This document shows, piece after piece, positions 43,924 through 53,252 of a stretch of 64,000 bases of DNA. Made by a program: the position numbers and the translations under genes. This DNA is from Pseudoalteromonas sp. Z1A8 (GTDB lineage: Bacteria > Pseudomonadota > Gammaproteobacteria > Enterobacterales > Alteromonadaceae): the NCBI RefSeq assembly GCF_011378855.1, contig NZ_WTLB01000002.1, forward strand, positions 124,001-188,000. Direction: 5' to 3'. Position 1 is the first letter of the stretch. Each line of letters opens with the position of its first letter. The notes below the pieces were generated by a model. It worked only from the letters and a program-made list of their open reading frames with translations, ran no database searches and was not told the origin of the DNA.

Positions 43924-44220
43924 ATGAAAATATTTAACGTGATAAAAGCACTAACCACTGGCTTTTTAATTGCTGCCTCATGCTCAGCGCTAAGTCATGC
44001 AGGCCACGGCTCAAATGCGCCTTGGGAAGCATGTGAAGCAAAAGCCATTAATGAAGATTGCAGCTACACAAGCCATGATAGAAAAGCGACAGGCACATGC
44101 CAAGCAATGAACAAAGTACTTATGTGCGTTCGAAATAAACCACTTGAAACATTAATAGACAAAGCAACCCAACCAGCAAGTGATCAAAAGCAATCTGTAA
44201 AATCACTCGCTAAACGATAA
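43924..44220 (+). CDS. Small Cys-rich exported protein
   Basis: 98 aa. Signal peptide cleaved near SHAGH (about residue 27). The mature part has four cysteines in the pattern PWEACEAK...EDCSYT...GTCQAMNKVLMCVR, likely two disulfides, with a Lys-rich tail. It resembles short periplasmic proteins with a C-x(6-7)-C-x(n)-GTC-x(7)-C repeat found with YHYH proteins. Function unknown. Followed by its own terminator. Confidence 0.75.
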   Translation: MKIFNVIKALTTGFLIAASCSALSHAGHGSNAPWEACEAKAINEDCSYTSHDRKATGTCQAMNKVLMCVRNKPLETLIDKATQPASDQKQSVKSLAKR

Positions 44221-44237
44221 AGTAACAGCTACACGCC

Positions 44238-44268
44238 AAAGCCTTAACGCTGTTTGTTAAGGCTTTTT
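44238..44268 (+). terminator. Terminator after the YHYH/Cys-rich pair
   Basis: AAAGCCTTAAC (44238-44248), GCTGTTT loop, GTTAAGGCTTT (44256-44266), then T. Confidence 0.9.
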
Positions 44269-44376
44269 TAATCGCAAATCATTAGAAAGCATACCCTTTA
44301 TCTGTTAAGTTAGCTTTGTGTATCAAATAATAAAAATAAAATTCCAAAAATGGAATTACACAAGCAAGGTACTAAC

Positions 44377-45468
44377 GTGAGCGCTACATTTAAAATTGTT
44401 TTTAATGGTCAGTTATATCAAAATACTGACCTTACCTCTGCCCAAGAACAACTCAGCCAACTTCTTAATATTCCTCATAATATTGTTGTTCAGTTATTTG
44501 ATGGAAAAGCTTACGCTTTAAAAAAAGACTTATCGAGTATTGATGCTGTTAAAACAGAATCCTCACTTAAAAAGCTAGGTTTGATTACTAAAGTAGAACC
44601 TCAACTCATTACTGTAATCTCTCAATCTCAAAATAATCAAATAGCACTCACTGAGCACAGTAAAAATACAGATAAACACATTAGTGAAAGTACTAACGAC
44701 AAAAGTATCTCAATACAAAATGAACGCCTAGATACAGACGAAGCCCCAAATACAGCTGCAGCTATTAAGCAAAGTTATAATAAATATAAACTACTGCGTA
44801 ACACTTTAAAAAGCGCATTGTACTTTTGCTATTGCGCACTTTGTATTATTACCTTAGTAGGCGTAGTGATCAGTGTTAATGCACTTAAAAACAACTTTGG
44901 CACTCTAAATAACACAACTACAAACAACTTAAGTTACCAAAACTATAAACAATATTTGATTGATCAAAATAGCCTAAATCAACCAACACAAAAAGTAACA
45001 AACGAGCGAACAGCTAACCCTACACAGCAAAAAAGTAATGAATACTTTAGTCGCTTTTCATCGCTAATAAATAGCTACGCGCAAAGTACAGGACAAGCTG
45101 ATATAAAAACGATGGGGGGTGACAAATTACAACAGCACCTACAAGAAATAGACGACCTAGGCCCTAAAAATGAATTTTGGCAGCAACTGATACAACTTTC
45201 AAAAAGCTTAGATAACGATAAGCACGCAATAGGGATGCTAAACAATACTGATCCCGCCAAAGTACAATGGATAAACGCGGTAGATTGGATCAGCCAAAGC
45301 TATATTAGGCAACATCAAAACTCGCAAACTACAAACAACTCTCCTGTCACCACCGATGAGCCAAGTAACCCCATACTTAACCTAACGTTGTTAATAAGTA
45401 TGCTGTCGTTATTTAGCCTGTTTGTGATTGCAATAAAAATGAAGCTACGCGCTATAAGACATTCTTAA
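44377..45468 (+). CDS. Two-span membrane protein of unknown function
   Basis: About 363 aa. I prefer the GTG at 44377, with AAGG 7 nt upstream; an in-frame ATG at 44350 has no ribosome site. The N-terminal 75 residues (FKIVFNGQLYQNTDLTSAQEQL...VQLFDGKAYALKKDL) resemble a small alpha/beta module seen at the N-terminus of several gamma-proteobacterial membrane proteins. Two membrane helices (about 140-168 and 335-357 of the shorter form) enclose an Asn/Gln/Thr-rich, probably periplasmic, domain. No enzymatic motif. Convergent with ssrA. Confidence 0.7.
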   Translation: MSATFKIVFNGQLYQNTDLTSAQEQLSQLLNIPHNIVVQLFDGKAYALKKDLSSIDAVKTESSLKKLGLITKVEPQLITVISQSQNNQIALTEHSKNTDKHISESTNDKSISIQNERLDTDEAPNTAAAIKQSYNKYKLLRNTLKSALYFCYCALCIITLVGVVISVNALKNNFGTLNNTTTNNLSYQNYKQYLIDQNSLNQPTQKVTNERTANPTQQKSNEYFSRFSSLINSYAQSTGQADIKTMGGDKLQQHLQEIDDLGPKNEFWQQLIQLSKSLDNDKHAIGMLNNTDPAKVQWINAVDWISQSYIRQHQNSQTTNNSPVTTDEPSNPILNLTLLISMLSLFSLFVIAIKMKLRAIRHS

Positions 45469-45493
45469 ACTTTATTTTATAAATTCCATAAAA

Positions 45494-45529
45494 AAACCCG
45501 CAAATTTGGATTAACAAATTTGCGGGTTT
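45494..45529 (-). terminator. Terminator of ssrA
   Basis: A 15-bp perfect stem, AAACCCGCAAATTTG (45494-45508) and its complement (45515-45529), with a 6-nt loop. A-rich sequence on the left provides the U tract for the minus strand, 38 nt past the tmRNA 3' end. It may also stop the convergent gene. Confidence 0.9.
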
Positions 45530-45566
45530 CTTATGGTTTTCGAATAACGAGTTCAAAAACCTTTAT

Positions 45567-45923
45567 TGGTGGAGCTGGGGGGATTTGAACCCCCGTCCGA
45601 AAAGCCTCGACCGTCGGTACTACATGTTTAGTATTGTCATTTAATTAACCTTTAAGTCCCGGACAAACACGGTAAATAAAGGCGAGGCCGCTTAGTTTTA
45701 GCGCTTCAACCCCGGCCAGGGTTTCCGTCGCGATCAGGTGTTAGGGTGACACTCCAAAATCCAGTCCACAAGAATACATGGAAGGAGCGCTAGCCAGCCT
45801 AAGCTGCTAGAGAGTAGTTATCGTCGTTTGCGATTACTTTAGGTTGCGGCTGTTTAACGAGGCAAACCGCACCTCGACATGCACCTTGGGCTTCTTGAAT
45901 TCCGTCGAATCCTAATCAGCCCC
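45567..45923 (-). ncRNA. ssrA: tmRNA
   Basis: 357 nt. The 5' end GGGGCTG pairs with CAGCTCC before the encoded 3' CCA (7-bp acceptor stem with one G-U), and the T arm GGTTCAAATCCCCC follows the tRNA pattern. The tag frame at 45799-45831 (minus) reads ANDDNYSLAA and ends in TAG, the tag ending LAA that ClpXP recognises. It rescues ribosomes stalled without a stop codon, together with SmpB (not in the window). SmrB in this window would supply cleaved mRNAs. Ends are set by the pairing and are probably exact. Confidence 0.97.
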
Positions 45924-45955
45924 TGAATTAGTAACTCAATTCAGAGCGTGCAAAC

Positions 45956-45985
45956 AGTATAACTGAGTAAAGTACTGATACTCAA
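45956..45985 (-). promoter_or_regulatory. Predicted ssrA promoter
   Basis: Minus strand: -35 TTGAGT (45980-45985), 18-nt spacer, -10 TATACT (45956-45961). Transcription from about 45949 gives a 26-nt 5' leader for RNase P to remove. Confidence 0.6.
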
Positions 45986-46186
45986 GGCCTAGTAACGCTT
46001 TATTTTAATTGCATGTGCCAATCGCGCATTAAGTAACCAAAATTTAGTTTGTGCAAGCCTATATAAACATTTACTTAACAATGTGTTTAACCTGTGTTCA
46101 AATGAGGAGTTAAGGTTTTTGCTATTTCTAAACCTTTAGTTGTAAAAAATAAAAATAATAACAGGCATAGAGTAGGGAATTAATAA

Positions 46187-47812
46187 ATGTCGGTTTTTTC
46201 ATTTGATAAAAGTACAGGGTTTGTCTCTTTAGAAAGTCACCCTATTGATAGTGGTTTTCCTGTTACAAGTACTCAGTTAACGCAAATGCTAGAGCAATCT
46301 GAGTTTAGTGAGTACGAAGCTGTCATTGCCAATATTGGAAAGCTTTTTGCGCCAACTAAAAATTATCAGGAAGTATCGCTTGTCGTTGCTAGAGCTGTAG
46401 GTGCGTCGCTTATCATTAATATTGATGAAAAAAACATGGTCGCAGAAGCAACATTAACTACCGCTAAAGGTGGCGCACTTTTGTCTATGGAAGGCGCGCA
46501 AAAAGCACTTGCTGATGCAGGTGTTAAAAAAGGAATAAGTCCTCGTGCGCTTGATACCTTTTTGGGCCAGCAGTTTGAGCAACCAGCAGGAAGCTCTTAC
46601 AGTGCCATAATTGCACATGGGCGCAATCCAAAAGAAGGCAGCGATGCCAAATTTGTACGTTTATGCTCAACAGCTCAAGACCGAGTACTTAGCCCACAAG
46701 CTAAAGAAGGCGGTAAGGTTGATATGAAAAACCTTGGCGCTATTATCACCGTAAAACCTGGCACTCCCTTAATGCAGCGTATTGCAGCTACACCTGGAGA
46801 AGAAGGCTATACGGTATTTGGCGATTCAATTAGTGCAAAACCAGGTAAAGATCACCAACTCCAGCCTTTCGAAGGTACAAAAGTAGATCCTAATAATCCT
46901 AATATGCTTATTGCCGACTGCAAAGGTGTGCCCGTTGCCCTACCCCGTGGTATGCGTGTAGATGACGTTTTATGCTTTGATAACGTAGATGTAAGTACAG
47001 GCCATGTTGATTTTGATGGTAGCGTAATTATTACTGGTGATATTAAAGACGGCATGCGTGTAAAAGCCAACGGTGATATTACGGTACTTGGTTTTGTAGA
47101 ATCAGGAACTGTTGAAAGTAAAAGTGCGGTAACCATAATGCTTGGCGCAATTGGCCGAAAACGTGAAGGCGAGGAAGCATTTACGTGCTGTATAACCGCT
47201 CAGCGAACTATTTCGATTGGTTATGCCCAGTACTGCAACATTAAATCCGAACAAGATTTATTTATTGAACGCCAAGCTCTGCATTGTGATTTAAGTGCTA
47301 GGCGATTAATACGTGTAGGCAAAGCAAATGACCCGCGAGGTAAAATTATTGGCGGTAATATTTTAGATGCTATGCGCATTGAAACGGGTGAACTAGGCGC
47401 GCCAGCCGGTACTAAAACACGCGTATTTTTAGCGCAGCTCTGGTTTGAGCTTCGCCAAAAGCAAATACAAATCACCGATTTTGAAAAAGTACTTGCGACT
47501 AAAGTAACCGCTTTACAACAGGCTCGTGAAAAAGCGAGTAAAATTGCGGGGGCTGCTCAGCGCCAGCAATTCATGAATAAAATAACTGAAAATGAAAAGC
47601 ATATAAAAATACGCTCTGCGCATATTCATCGTCAAAAACTACTTATTAAGCAAAAAATAGTGCAATTACTTGCCAGTAGCCGTTTAAAAGTAAATGAATT
47701 AATGCACCCTGGTGTGGAGCTTAAAATAGCGAAAGATTCTAAACAATTTTCGCGTATTTACCCGCCCCACCTAGTTAAGCTAACTGAGGGTAAAATTACT
47801 CAGACGTTTTAG
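46187..47812 (+). CDS. DUF342 / FapA family polymer-forming protein
   Basis: 541 aa. N-terminal FapA-type domain, then a right-handed beta-helix-like core with [61 protein letters not shown]-type turns (about 265-330), and a C-terminal coiled coil (about 420-490). Proteobacterial members have been linked to cytoskeleton-like or signalling roles; none is established here. The last 17 nt overlap the convergent rnt gene. Confidence 0.87.
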   Translation: MSVFSFDKSTGFVSLESHPIDSGFPVTSTQLTQMLEQSEFSEYEAVIANIGKLFAPTKNYQEVSLVVARAVGASLIINIDEKNMVAEATLTTAKGGALLSMEGAQKALADAGVKKGISPRALDTFLGQQFEQPAGSSYSAIIAHGRNPKEGSDAKFVRLCSTAQDRVLSPQAKEGGKVDMKNLGAIITVKPGTPLMQRIAATPGEEGYTVFGDSISAKPGKDHQLQPFEGTKVDPNNPNMLIADCKGVPVALPRGMRVDDVLCFDNVDVSTGHVDFDGSVIITGDIKDGMRVKANGDITVLGFVESGTVESKSAVTIMLGAIGRKREGEEAFTCCITAQRTISIGYAQYCNIKSEQDLFIERQALHCDLSARRLIRVGKANDPRGKIIGGNILDAMRIETGELGAPAGTKTRVFLAQLWFELRQKQIQITDFEKVLATKVTALQQAREKASKIAGAAQRQQFMNKITENEKHIKIRSAHIHRQKLLIKQKIVQLLASSRLKVNELMHPGVELKIAKDSKQFSRIYPPHLVKLTEGKITQTF

Positions 47813-48500
47813 CGTCTTCGTCATTTTTTGTTTCAGTTTCAGTTTCAGTTTCAGCGTCGCAATCATCTAGCGGCGCTAATGGCCAACCACCTAATTGCTG
47901 CCAGCGGTTTACTATTAAACAATAAAGCTCAGCTGTACGTTCTGTGTCGTAAAGCGCTGAATGCGCTTGGCTGTTATCAAACTCGATACCAGCCGCTCTA
48001 CATGCTTTTGCTAATACAGTTTGCCCTAACGCTAAACCTGCTAAAGACGTTGTATCGAAGCTTACAAACGGGTGAAATGGCGTACGCTTAATGTTATTAC
48101 GCTCTATTGCTGCATTTAAAAAGCCATGATCGAATGCGGCATTATGCGCCACAATAACTGAGCGTTGGCACCCAGCAGCCTTTTGCGCTTTGCGTACTAC
48201 TTTACATATTTCTTTAATTACTTCATCTTCAGGTACTGCGCCACGTAATGGTGAAAACGGGTCTATACCATTAAAGTCGATGGCGGCTTGTTCTATATTA
48301 GCGCCTTCGAATGGCTGAACATGAAAATGAACAGTATGATCTATGCTGAGCAATCCTTCGTCATCCATTTTTAAAACAGAGGCTGCTATTTCTAGTAAGG
48401 CGTCTGTTTCTTTGTTAAAACCTGCAGTTTCAACATCAATAACAACAGGAAAAAATCCACGAAAGCGTTTTGCGAAAGGTGTTTGCTCAGTATTTGCCAT
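47796..48500 (-). CDS. rnt: Ribonuclease T
   Basis: 234 aa (E. coli 215). DEDDh exonuclease residues: Asp/Glu in [11 protein letters not shown] (about 16-26), Asp in [12 protein letters not shown], and His/Asp in [15 protein letters not shown]. It trims 3' ends of tRNA and other stable RNAs. The C-terminal 20-25 residues are an acidic Glu/Thr/Asp extension encoded by a tandem hexamer and absent from the enzyme core. Next to motY, as in Vibrio. Confidence 0.95.
   Translation of the reverse strand: MANTEQTPFAKRFRGFFPVVIDVETAGFNKETDALLEIAASVLKMDDEGLLSIDHTVHFHVQPFEGANIEQAAIDFNGIDPFSPLRGAVPEDEVIKEICKVVRKAQKAAGCQRSVIVAHNAAFDHGFLNAAIERNNIKRTPFHPFVSFDTTSLAGLALGQTVLAKACRAAGIEFDNSQAHSALYDTERTAELYCLIVNRWQQLGGWPLAPLDDCDAETETETETKNDEDAKTSE
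47831..47854. repeat. Hexamer tandem repeat in the 3' end of rnt
   Basis: Four exact copies of TTTCAG, read as (ETETETET) in the RNase T tail. The unit length is a multiple of three, so copy-number change would lengthen or shorten the tail without a frameshift. Confidence 0.75.
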
Positions 48501-48702
48501 AGTCTTCTTTGTTTATACGTGTAAGCTGACTATTATGTCAAAATTGATGCCCCCTAGGCTAGGGGATTTAAGTATTTATTGCTTTAAAATTGTAGGCACA
48601 TAACTTGCTTTAACTTATAAGTTAGTTACGTAGAGAATAAACTAATCATTGCAGTCGTTAATTTGCCAAATTATTGGCATTCCCGGATAGCTGGAGAGCA
48701 CC

Positions 48703-49581
48703 ATGAAGTATAAGTTGTTATTTATTAGCCTTAGTATAAGTGCGGTGCTTTACAGTACTCACTCGCAAGCCGCTATGCGCCAATACACAGCAACCCAAGA
48801 CAACTCCAACTGGGAAGTCGTTAAAACAACGCGCTTACAATGCCAATTAAATCATGAAGTTCCTTATTACGGCGAAGCTATTTTTAAAGCTTCAGCAAGT
48901 AAAAATAAAAACTTAACATTTAATTTAGATATGGTTGTACGCCCAGATAACTACGCAATTGCAGGTTTAAAAGCAGTGCCACCTACATGGCGTGCAGGAT
49001 TGCCCGCTCGCGATATTGCAAACATGAAATTACTTAAAAAGTTTGATGGCGAGCTAGGCAATAAAACCGCATGGGAAATGCTTACCGAGCTTGAAAAAGG
49101 CTACTACCCTACTTTTTATTATCAAGACTGGCAAAACAGTGCCGATAAAATTGCCGTTGGTATATCGAGCGTAAACTTTAAACAAGCTTACTGGGCTTTT
49201 TTACAATGCCGGGATGAGCTACTCCCTTACAGCTTTGAAGATATTTCGTTTACTGTAATGAACTATCAATCTAACAGCAGTAAATTAACTAAATCGTCGC
49301 AACAACGTCTTGATAAAATTGCTGAGTATTTAAAAAATGATTCAAGCATAGAGTCCATTAGTATTGACTCATACACCGATAGCTATGGCGGACGCTGGAA
49401 TAACTTAGATTTATCGCGCAAGCGCGCCAAAACTATAAAAGATTATATGGTGAGCTTAGGTGTTGATGAAGCCAAAGTACAAACAACCGGTTTAGGTGAA
49501 AAACGCTTTGTTGATAATAACGATAACATTTTAAGCCGAGACAAAAACCGTCGTTTAATTATTCAAATAGAAAAAATGTAG
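48703..49581 (+). CDS. motY: Sodium-driven flagellar motor T-ring protein MotY
   Basis: 292 aa (Vibrio MotY 293). Signal peptide to about residue 23 (HSQAA). The MotY-specific N-terminal domain starts MRQYTATQDNSNWEV and includes GKTAWE-like NKTAWEMLTELEKGYYPTFYYQDW. The C-terminal OmpA-like peptidoglycan-binding domain (about 190-292) has SIDSYTDSYGGRWNN and NRRLIIQI. It forms the T ring that anchors the PomAB stator. Implies a Na+-driven polar flagellum. Confidence 0.92.
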   Translation: MKYKLLFISLSISAVLYSTHSQAAMRQYTATQDNSNWEVVKTTRLQCQLNHEVPYYGEAIFKASASKNKNLTFNLDMVVRPDNYAIAGLKAVPPTWRAGLPARDIANMKLLKKFDGELGNKTAWEMLTELEKGYYPTFYYQDWQNSADKIAVGISSVNFKQAYWAFLQCRDELLPYSFEDISFTVMNYQSNSSKLTKSSQQRLDKIAEYLKNDSSIESISIDSYTDSYGGRWNNLDLSRKRAKTIKDYMVSLGVDEAKVQTTGLGEKRFVDNNDNILSRDKNRRLIIQIEKM

Positions 49582-49586
49582 TAAAG

Positions 49587-50480
49587 CTAATTTGTGTTTA
49601 CTTTTTTTCGCTTTAAAAATTTATCACCAAATTGAAAAAAACCTAGACTAATTAAAATAATAACCGCACCAATTATTAACTCTTGGCTTAGTGACTCATT
49701 GTTTAGCCAAGCTCCCAAACCTAGCGCAAAGCTAGGAGTTATAAGAGTAGTAAGCGATACCGTACTTGCATTAAGGTTTTGCAGTACATGAAAATATGCC
49801 AAGGCCCCTACTAAAGATCCAAATATTCCTAGATAACCAATTGCCCATAATGATTTTGCACTCCAGTTTTGTATATGTAATTCACCATCTAATAACCACC
49901 ACGCAATAAAAAAGAGTGGAGTTACAAAAACCAATGCACCAAATGTTGTGGCCATTGGATGAATCGCAATCTGTACACGCTTAATCATCACACCACTTAA
50001 ACTAAAAAAGCAGACCGCCATAAACACATAAAGTAACCCGAGCCCCTGAGTTTGCGAGTTTTGTACTTGGTTATAGCTAACAAAATATAAGCCTATTAAG
50101 GCGCACGCTAACGCAATTAATTTAATCGGGCTAAATTTAGGCTCATTTAATAACTGCTGAGCAAGTAACCCCGAAAAAATAGGTGCAAGGCCAAACATAA
50201 GCGAAATAATACCAGAAGGGACTGTTTTAGCTGCCATATAGCTCAACAACATACCGCCAAAAATACCTATACTCGAATAAAAATAAAGTAAGCATGCATT
50301 TTTGCTCCAAGGCACTCTAATATTTGTAATAGCAACAATTAAGCCGCCCAACAATAACCCCACCAGCATCCGCATTAACACTGCAAGTGTTGGCGATACA
50401 GTGTCACTACTCCACACTATACCCAGTGGTGTAGTAGACCATATAAGAACCATTAAAAAATACGATACTCTAACTGGCAC
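49587..50480 (-). CDS. EamA/DMT family transporter
   Basis: 297 aa with ten predicted membrane helices in two EamA repeats (about 5-135 and 150-285). Typical elements are WSTTPLGIVWS, MAAKTVPSGIISLMFGLAPIFSGLLA and GSLVGALAYFHVLQNLNASTVSLTTLITP. Drug/metabolite efflux; substrate unknown. Convergent with motY at 5 nt. Confidence 0.88.
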   Translation of the reverse strand: MPVRVSYFLMVLIWSTTPLGIVWSSDTVSPTLAVLMRMLVGLLLGGLIVAITNIRVPWSKNACLLYFYSSIGIFGGMLLSYMAAKTVPSGIISLMFGLAPIFSGLLAQQLLNEPKFSPIKLIALACALIGLYFVSYNQVQNSQTQGLGLLYVFMAVCFFSLSGVMIKRVQIAIHPMATTFGALVFVTPLFFIAWWLLDGELHIQNWSAKSLWAIGYLGIFGSLVGALAYFHVLQNLNASTVSLTTLITPSFALGLGAWLNNESLSQELIIGAVIILISLGFFQFGDKFLKRKKVNTN

Positions 50481-50586
50481 GTGCCATCCCTACGCTTTAT
50501 ATGAATGAATAAAACAAAGAATAAATTATACGCTCACCACCGTGTTTTAGTACTTTTTAAACGCTAAAGCCCTTAATAAATACAGT

Positions 50587-50604
50587 TGTAAATTGTAAGT
50601 TACA
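50587..50604 (+). promoter_or_regulatory. TyrR box upstream of tyrP
   Basis: TGTAAATTGTAAGTTACA fits the TyrR consensus TGTAAA-N6-TTTACA at 11 of 12 positions. It lies 92 nt before the tyrP start codon. The heptamer TTGAGAT occurs nearly twice just after it (50635-50647), the unit of the array upstream of tyrA. Confidence 0.65.
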
Positions 50605-50695
50605 TTTTAATAATGCTCTTTTATTACAAAACTATTTGAGATTTGAGTAACTAGTTATATGGTGCATCAATATTAATAATAATTAAGGTAATTAA

Positions 50696-51898
50696 GTGCT
50701 TAAAAATAAAACAACTGGAAGCATGTTAATTGTTGCAGGCACCACTATTGGTGCGGGTATGTTGGCATTGCCAATTGCATCTGCCGGGCTTGGGTTTAGT
50801 ACTGCACTTGCATTAATAATTGCTAGCTGGTTACTAATGACCTACACCGCACTACTCATGTTAGAGCTACACCAATATGCACCACGCGATGCAACATTAA
50901 ATACATTGGCTAAATTATGGCTTGGAAAGCGCGGACAATACATCGCGAATTTTTCGATGATTTTTTTATTTTATGCTTTATGCGCTGCTTATATTGCAGG
51001 TGGTGGTGCACAACTTCAAGCGCGTATAAATATAGGCTTTGATGTAGATATAGCCCCACAGTTTGGCTCTGTGATCCTCGCTGTTATTATTGCAAGTGTG
51101 GTAACACTAGGCACTAGCAAGGTAGATAAACTAAATAGAGTGTTATTTACAATAAAAATTATTGTATTAGTTAGTTTGTTTTACATGCTTACCCCTTATG
51201 TACAAGGTAAGCACTTATTAGAGATGCCCGTAGAGCAAGGATTAATCCTTTCGGCTATACCGGTTATATTTACTTCGTTTGGTTTTCATGGCTCTATCCC
51301 TTCTATTGTTAAATATGTTGGTGTAGAAATAAAAGTACTGCGCAAAGTAATGATTGCTGGAGCCGCCCTACCTTTAGTTATTTATATTTTTTGGCAACTA
51401 CTTAGCCAAGGTATTATGAGTCAAACTGATTTACTCAACAGCGAAGGTCTTAATGGGTTTGTATCTAGCGTGGCTAGTATTGCGCATAACCCAAGTGTGG
51501 CAACGGCCGTTAAGTTATTTGCTGATTTAGCACTTGCGACATCATTTTTAGGGGTGAGCTTAGGGTTATTTGATTTTTTTGCTGATGCATTTAAAAAGGG
51601 TGACAATAAAACAGACCGAATTAAAACGGCTTTAATTACGTTTATTCCGCCACTTGGCTTTGCATTGTTTTATCCTCAGGGCTTTATTATGGCCTTAGGT
51701 TACGCAGCAATAGCACTTGTTGTACTGGCAATATTTTTGCCTGTAGCAATGGTTTATAAACAGCGTACAACATCAAATAAAACAGGTTACCAAGTTAAAA
51801 GTGGGAATGTTGGGCTTGGTATAGCAGCTATATGTGGCATCACTATTATTGCTGCGCAGTTTATGCAAATGGCGGGACTTATTCCTGCTATCGGTTAA
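50696..51898 (+). CDS. tyrP: Tyrosine-specific transporter, TyrP/Mtr (HAAAP) family
   Basis: 400 aa with 11 predicted membrane helices. The opening GSMLIVAGTTIGAGMLALPIASAGLGF is the signature of aromatic amino-acid permeases (TyrP, TnaB, Mtr), and FGFHGSIPSIVKY matches the family. Tyrosine is favoured over tryptophan because of the TyrR box. Start: GTG with AAGG about 7 nt upstream. Proton-coupled uptake across the inner membrane. Confidence 0.88.
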   Translation: MLKNKTTGSMLIVAGTTIGAGMLALPIASAGLGFSTALALIIASWLLMTYTALLMLELHQYAPRDATLNTLAKLWLGKRGQYIANFSMIFLFYALCAAYIAGGGAQLQARINIGFDVDIAPQFGSVILAVIIASVVTLGTSKVDKLNRVLFTIKIIVLVSLFYMLTPYVQGKHLLEMPVEQGLILSAIPVIFTSFGFHGSIPSIVKYVGVEIKVLRKVMIAGAALPLVIYIFWQLLSQGIMSQTDLLNSEGLNGFVSSVASIAHNPSVATAVKLFADLALATSFLGVSLGLFDFFADAFKKGDNKTDRIKTALITFIPPLGFALFYPQGFIMALGYAAIALVVLAIFLPVAMVYKQRTTSNKTGYQVKSGNVGLGIAAICGITIIAAQFMQMAGLIPAIG

Positions 51899-51930
51899 AG
51901 GTTGCTGCTGATTGTTTAAATTTAGATAAT

Positions 51931-51969
51931 AAAAAACCGCACATCATTAGTACTGATGTGCGGTTTTTT
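51931..51969. terminator. Bidirectional terminator between tyrP and the aminotransferase gene
   Basis: A 16-bp perfect stem: AAAAAACCGCACATCA (51931-51946) with its complement (51954-51969), 7-nt loop, U tract on each strand. Confidence 0.93.
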
Positions 51970-51981
51970 TATTAACTGCGT

Positions 51982-53172
51982 TTATTTACAAACGTCAGCT
52001 ACAGCATTTGAAAAGTATTCAATATTTGAATGACTAACACCTGCAACATTTACGCGGCTAGAGCCAACTATGTAAATGCCGTATTCTTTTTGTAGGCGAG
52101 CAATTTGCTCTTTATTAATACCTAAGAAAGAAAACATACCGTTTTGGCGTTCAATAAATGAGAAGTCTTGAGCAATATCTTTAGTTGCTAAGCTTTCTTT
52201 AATTAAGCTACGTAAGCCATTTATACGACTACGCATTTCATCAAGCTCAGAGTGCCACAATTGTGTAAGCTCTGTACTGCTTAAAATAGTATTAACAATG
52301 TCAGCACCATGCGCTGGCGGCATTGAGTAAATACTACGCACAACGCTTAGCATTACAGAGTTTGAAATATCTGCTGTTGCGCTGTCTTTTGCAATTAGTG
52401 AACATGCACCAATACGCTCGCGGTATAAGCCAAAGTTTTTAGAACATGAAGAACAAATAATTAGCTCTTCTACTGCATCGGCTAAAATACGTAAGCCACG
52501 TGCATCTTCTTCAAGTGAAGCGCCAAAGCCTTGGTATGCAATATCAACAAGTGGTGTAAAGCCAACTTCTTTTGCCAGTTCGGCAACCGTGTTCCACTGT
52601 GTTTCGTTTAAATCCATACCGCTTGGGTTATGACAACATGCATGCAGTAAAACCACATCACCTTTAGGCACTTGTTTAAGTGTGTTGATCATTTCATCAA
52701 ACAATAAATCTTTATTTTCGTAATCGTAATATGGGTATTCTTTTACTGTTAAGCCTGCAGCTTCAAACAAGCTAATATGGTTAGCCCATGTTGGGTTAGT
52801 TACCCAAACAGTCGCGTCTGTATTACAACGCTTAATAAATTCAGCTGCAACACGAAGTGCACCCGTACCACCAGGAGCTTGCGCGGTACGTACGCGGTTA
52901 GCTAGTAATACTTGATGCTCACCTAATAGTAACTGCTCCATTTTTTGGCAGTAATCTAAATTACCCGCTAAACCAATGTAAGATTTGCTCATTTCGTTTT
53001 CAAGACGAAACGCTTCAGCTTTTTTAACCGCTTTAAGAATCGGTGTATTGCCTTGCTCATCTTTGTAGACACCTACACCTAAATCAATTTTATTAGGGTT
53101 TGTATCTTGTTTATAGGCCGCCATAAGGCCAAGAATAGGATCTGTTGGTAATGGTTTTAATACTGAGAACAT
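51982..53172 (-). CDS. Aromatic amino acid / aspartate aminotransferase (class I, AspC/TyrB type)
   Basis: 396 aa (E. coli AspC 396, TyrB 397). The PLP-binding Lys245 lies in SSCSKNFGLYRERIG. NPSG(M), DIAYQGFG and the late arginine in SSRVNVAGV complete the fold-type I site. It transaminates aromatic amino acids and/or aspartate. Location beside tyrP, with a palindromic operator upstream, suggests a tyrosine/phenylalanine role (TyrB-like), but sequence alone does not separate it from AspC. Confidence 0.9.
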   Translation of the reverse strand: MFSVLKPLPTDPILGLMAAYKQDTNPNKIDLGVGVYKDEQGNTPILKAVKKAEAFRLENEMSKSYIGLAGNLDYCQKMEQLLLGEHQVLLANRVRTAQAPGGTGALRVAAEFIKRCNTDATVWVTNPTWANHISLFEAAGLTVKEYPYYDYENKDLLFDEMINTLKQVPKGDVVLLHACCHNPSGMDLNETQWNTVAELAKEVGFTPLVDIAYQGFGASLEEDARGLRILADAVEELIICSSCSKNFGLYRERIGACSLIAKDSATADISNSVMLSVVRSIYSMPPAHGADIVNTILSSTELTQLWHSELDEMRSRINGLRSLIKESLATKDIAQDFSFIERQNGMFSFLGINKEQIARLQKEYGIYIVGSSRVNVAGVSHSNIEYFSNAVADVCK

Positions 53173-53204
53173 TGGCTATCTCTTATCGTTATTTAGGGGT
53201 TAGC

Positions 53205-53223
53205 TGTTAAGCTAAGCTTAACA
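53205..53223. promoter_or_regulatory. Perfect 19-bp palindrome upstream of the aminotransferase gene
   Basis: TGTTAAGCTAAGCTTAACA: 9-bp arms around one A, centred 42 nt before the start codon. A probable operator. It is one base longer than a TyrR box and shares only TGT/ACA ends with it, so the regulator is unknown. A TyrR half-site (TGTAAA, minus strand 53252-53257) lies further upstream. Confidence 0.55.
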
Positions 53224-53252
53224 TAAAAGCACATCATATTGACTAGCGTTAT

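Noticed and set aside
45075-45260. 61-codon minus-strand frame upstream of the ssrA terminator
   Set aside because: It is antisense to the two-span membrane protein gene and has no start signal or recognisable features.
48660-48702. Sigma-54 or sigma-28 promoter for motY
   Set aside because: TGGCAT...GC has the wrong spacing (12 instead of 10 between GG and GC), and the TAAA-like box lacks a matching GCCGATAA element.
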